From Fructobacillus apis (GTDB lineage Bacteria > Bacillota > Bacilli > Lactobacillales > Lactobacillaceae), in assembly GCF_023893635.1 (NCBI RefSeq), contig NZ_JAMWYK010000005.1:23035-87034 (forward strand): 64,000 nucleotides of DNA, written 5' to 3'. Below the pieces are notes generated by a model that did not search any database, had not been told where the DNA came from, and saw nothing but the letters and a program-made list of their open reading frames with translations. Both the position numbers and the translations under genes were made by a program. Shown here one piece after another: positions 63,700-64,000 of this stretch. Each line of letters begins with the position of its first letter. The stretch's first letter is position 1.

Positions 63700-63735
63700 A
63701 AGAGCGAAGAAACATCCGTTTCTTCGCTCTTCTTA
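63700..63735 (+). terminator. Terminator after cysS
   Basis: AAGAGCGAAGAAAC/GTTTCTTCGCTCTT, loop ATCC, T-rich tail. Confidence 0.9.
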
Positions 63736-63782
63736 TTTATAGCTCGTAATCTGTAAGTTTTGGAAACTTTTTTGAAAAGTTG

Positions 63783-63811
63783 TTGACGGCAACCCGTAAA
63801 GTACGTATACT
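63783..63811 (+). promoter_or_regulatory. rRNA operon promoter P1
   Basis: TTGACG, 17-nt spacer, TATACT. Confidence 0.8.
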
Positions 63812-63881
63812 AATTATTGTTCCTTGCGAGGGACAGCCAGTCAGCTTCCTGATTGGTAAATAAAAACTCTTCATAAAGCGC

Positions 63882-63910
63882 TTGACCATCGGTCATAAAA
63901 CTGTTATGAT
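63882..63910 (+). promoter_or_regulatory. rRNA operon promoter P2
   Basis: TTGACC, 17-nt spacer, TGT-TATGAT. Confidence 0.8.
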
Positions 63911-63917
63911 ATATGAG

Positions 63918-64000
63918 TTGCCCAATCGGGTACGCACATTGAAAACTGAACAAAACTTTGAACAAACAAATCTGTAACGGTGGCAGTTATGATGACTGTC
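63918..64000 (+). other. rRNA leader (16S gene beyond window)
   Basis: After P2 the sequence has the rRNA-leader element TTGAAAACTGAACAAAA at about 63939; the mature 16S start is not reached. Confidence 0.7.

Noticed and set aside
1-64000. CRISPR, insertion sequence, prophage or plasmid genes
   Set aside because: No spaced direct repeats, transposase, integrase, capsid or relaxase frames are visible; the DUF536-like gene alone is not evidence of a plasmid.

Overview
This window is a stretch of low-to-mid-GC Firmicutes chromosome, most likely from a heterofermentative lactic acid bacterium of the Leuconostocaceae (Weissella- or Fructobacillus-like; genus not certain). The evidence is a full-length phosphoketolase, glucose-6-phosphate dehydrogenase and pentose-phosphate genes, Gram-positive WalR/WalK, GdpP and ClpL, a THF riboswitch before folT, perfect CcpA cre sites, and dense single genes each closed by a strong rho-independent terminator. 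The rpsF-ssb-rpsR, gdpP-rplI-dnaB and walRK-htrA groups usually lie near oriC, and most genes read on the + strand, so + is probably the leading strand. I see no prophage, insertion sequence or CRISPR array.

Layout. 1-2.7 kb: divergent rpiA and ribokinase, a small unknown gene and signal peptidase I. 2.9-6.7 kb: a cell-surface locus with two secreted WxL-like proteins around a frameshifted DUF916/DUF3324 anchor protein. 6.8-8.6 kb: a DUF536-like coiled-coil protein, a small membrane protein and an XRE regulator behind an SOS-like box. 8.6-16 kb: a MacB-type ABC exporter, an HD hydrolase, zwf, an MFS carrier and NhaC. 16-21.4 kb: rpsF-ssb-rpsR, gdpP, rplI-dnaB. 21.4-25.4 kb: a YbaK deacylase, a GntR regulator and phosphoketolase. 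25.4-31.4 kb: a HAD phosphatase, prs, walR, a frameshifted walK and htrA. 31.5-36.9 kb: deoxynucleoside kinase, fructokinase, pgi, nucleoside hydrolase and a ferredoxin-NADP reductase. 37-41 kb: a LysM/amidase cell-wall hydrolase, tRNA-Lys, a VOC protein and an ABC-F ATPase. 41-47 kb: oppDFBC and oppA. 47-54 kb: prfC, small unknowns, riboswitch-controlled folT, a YitT-type membrane protein, a 23S rRNA methyltransferase and an AbrB-membrane fusion. 53.8-60.5 kb: a small DNA-binding-like protein, clpL, a CPBP protease, a STAS-like DUF4325/membrane pair, a GNAT enzyme, dUTPase and radA. 60.6-64 kb: gltX, cysS and tandem promoters of an rRNA operon whose 16S gene lies beyond the window.

How the genes fit together. 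rpiA, rbsK, zwf, pgi, fructokinase and xfp feed hexoses and pentoses into the phosphoketolase pathway. Two cre sites and a GntR operator pair show local carbon control. prs, deoxynucleoside kinase, nucleoside hydrolase, dUTPase and FolT support nucleotide and folate supply. The envelope genes (WxL locus, walRK/htrA, LysM amidase, lepB) form a surface-maintenance set.

The observations most worth following up are: an over-represented 12-mer (GGGTYTGACTTT, nine exact copies, two of them forming a terminator); the WxL locus in which tyrosine replaces the signature tryptophan in both proteins; two -1 frameshifts in homopolymers (DUF916 gene and walK); the GntR/phosphoketolase operators; and the DUF4325/membrane pair.
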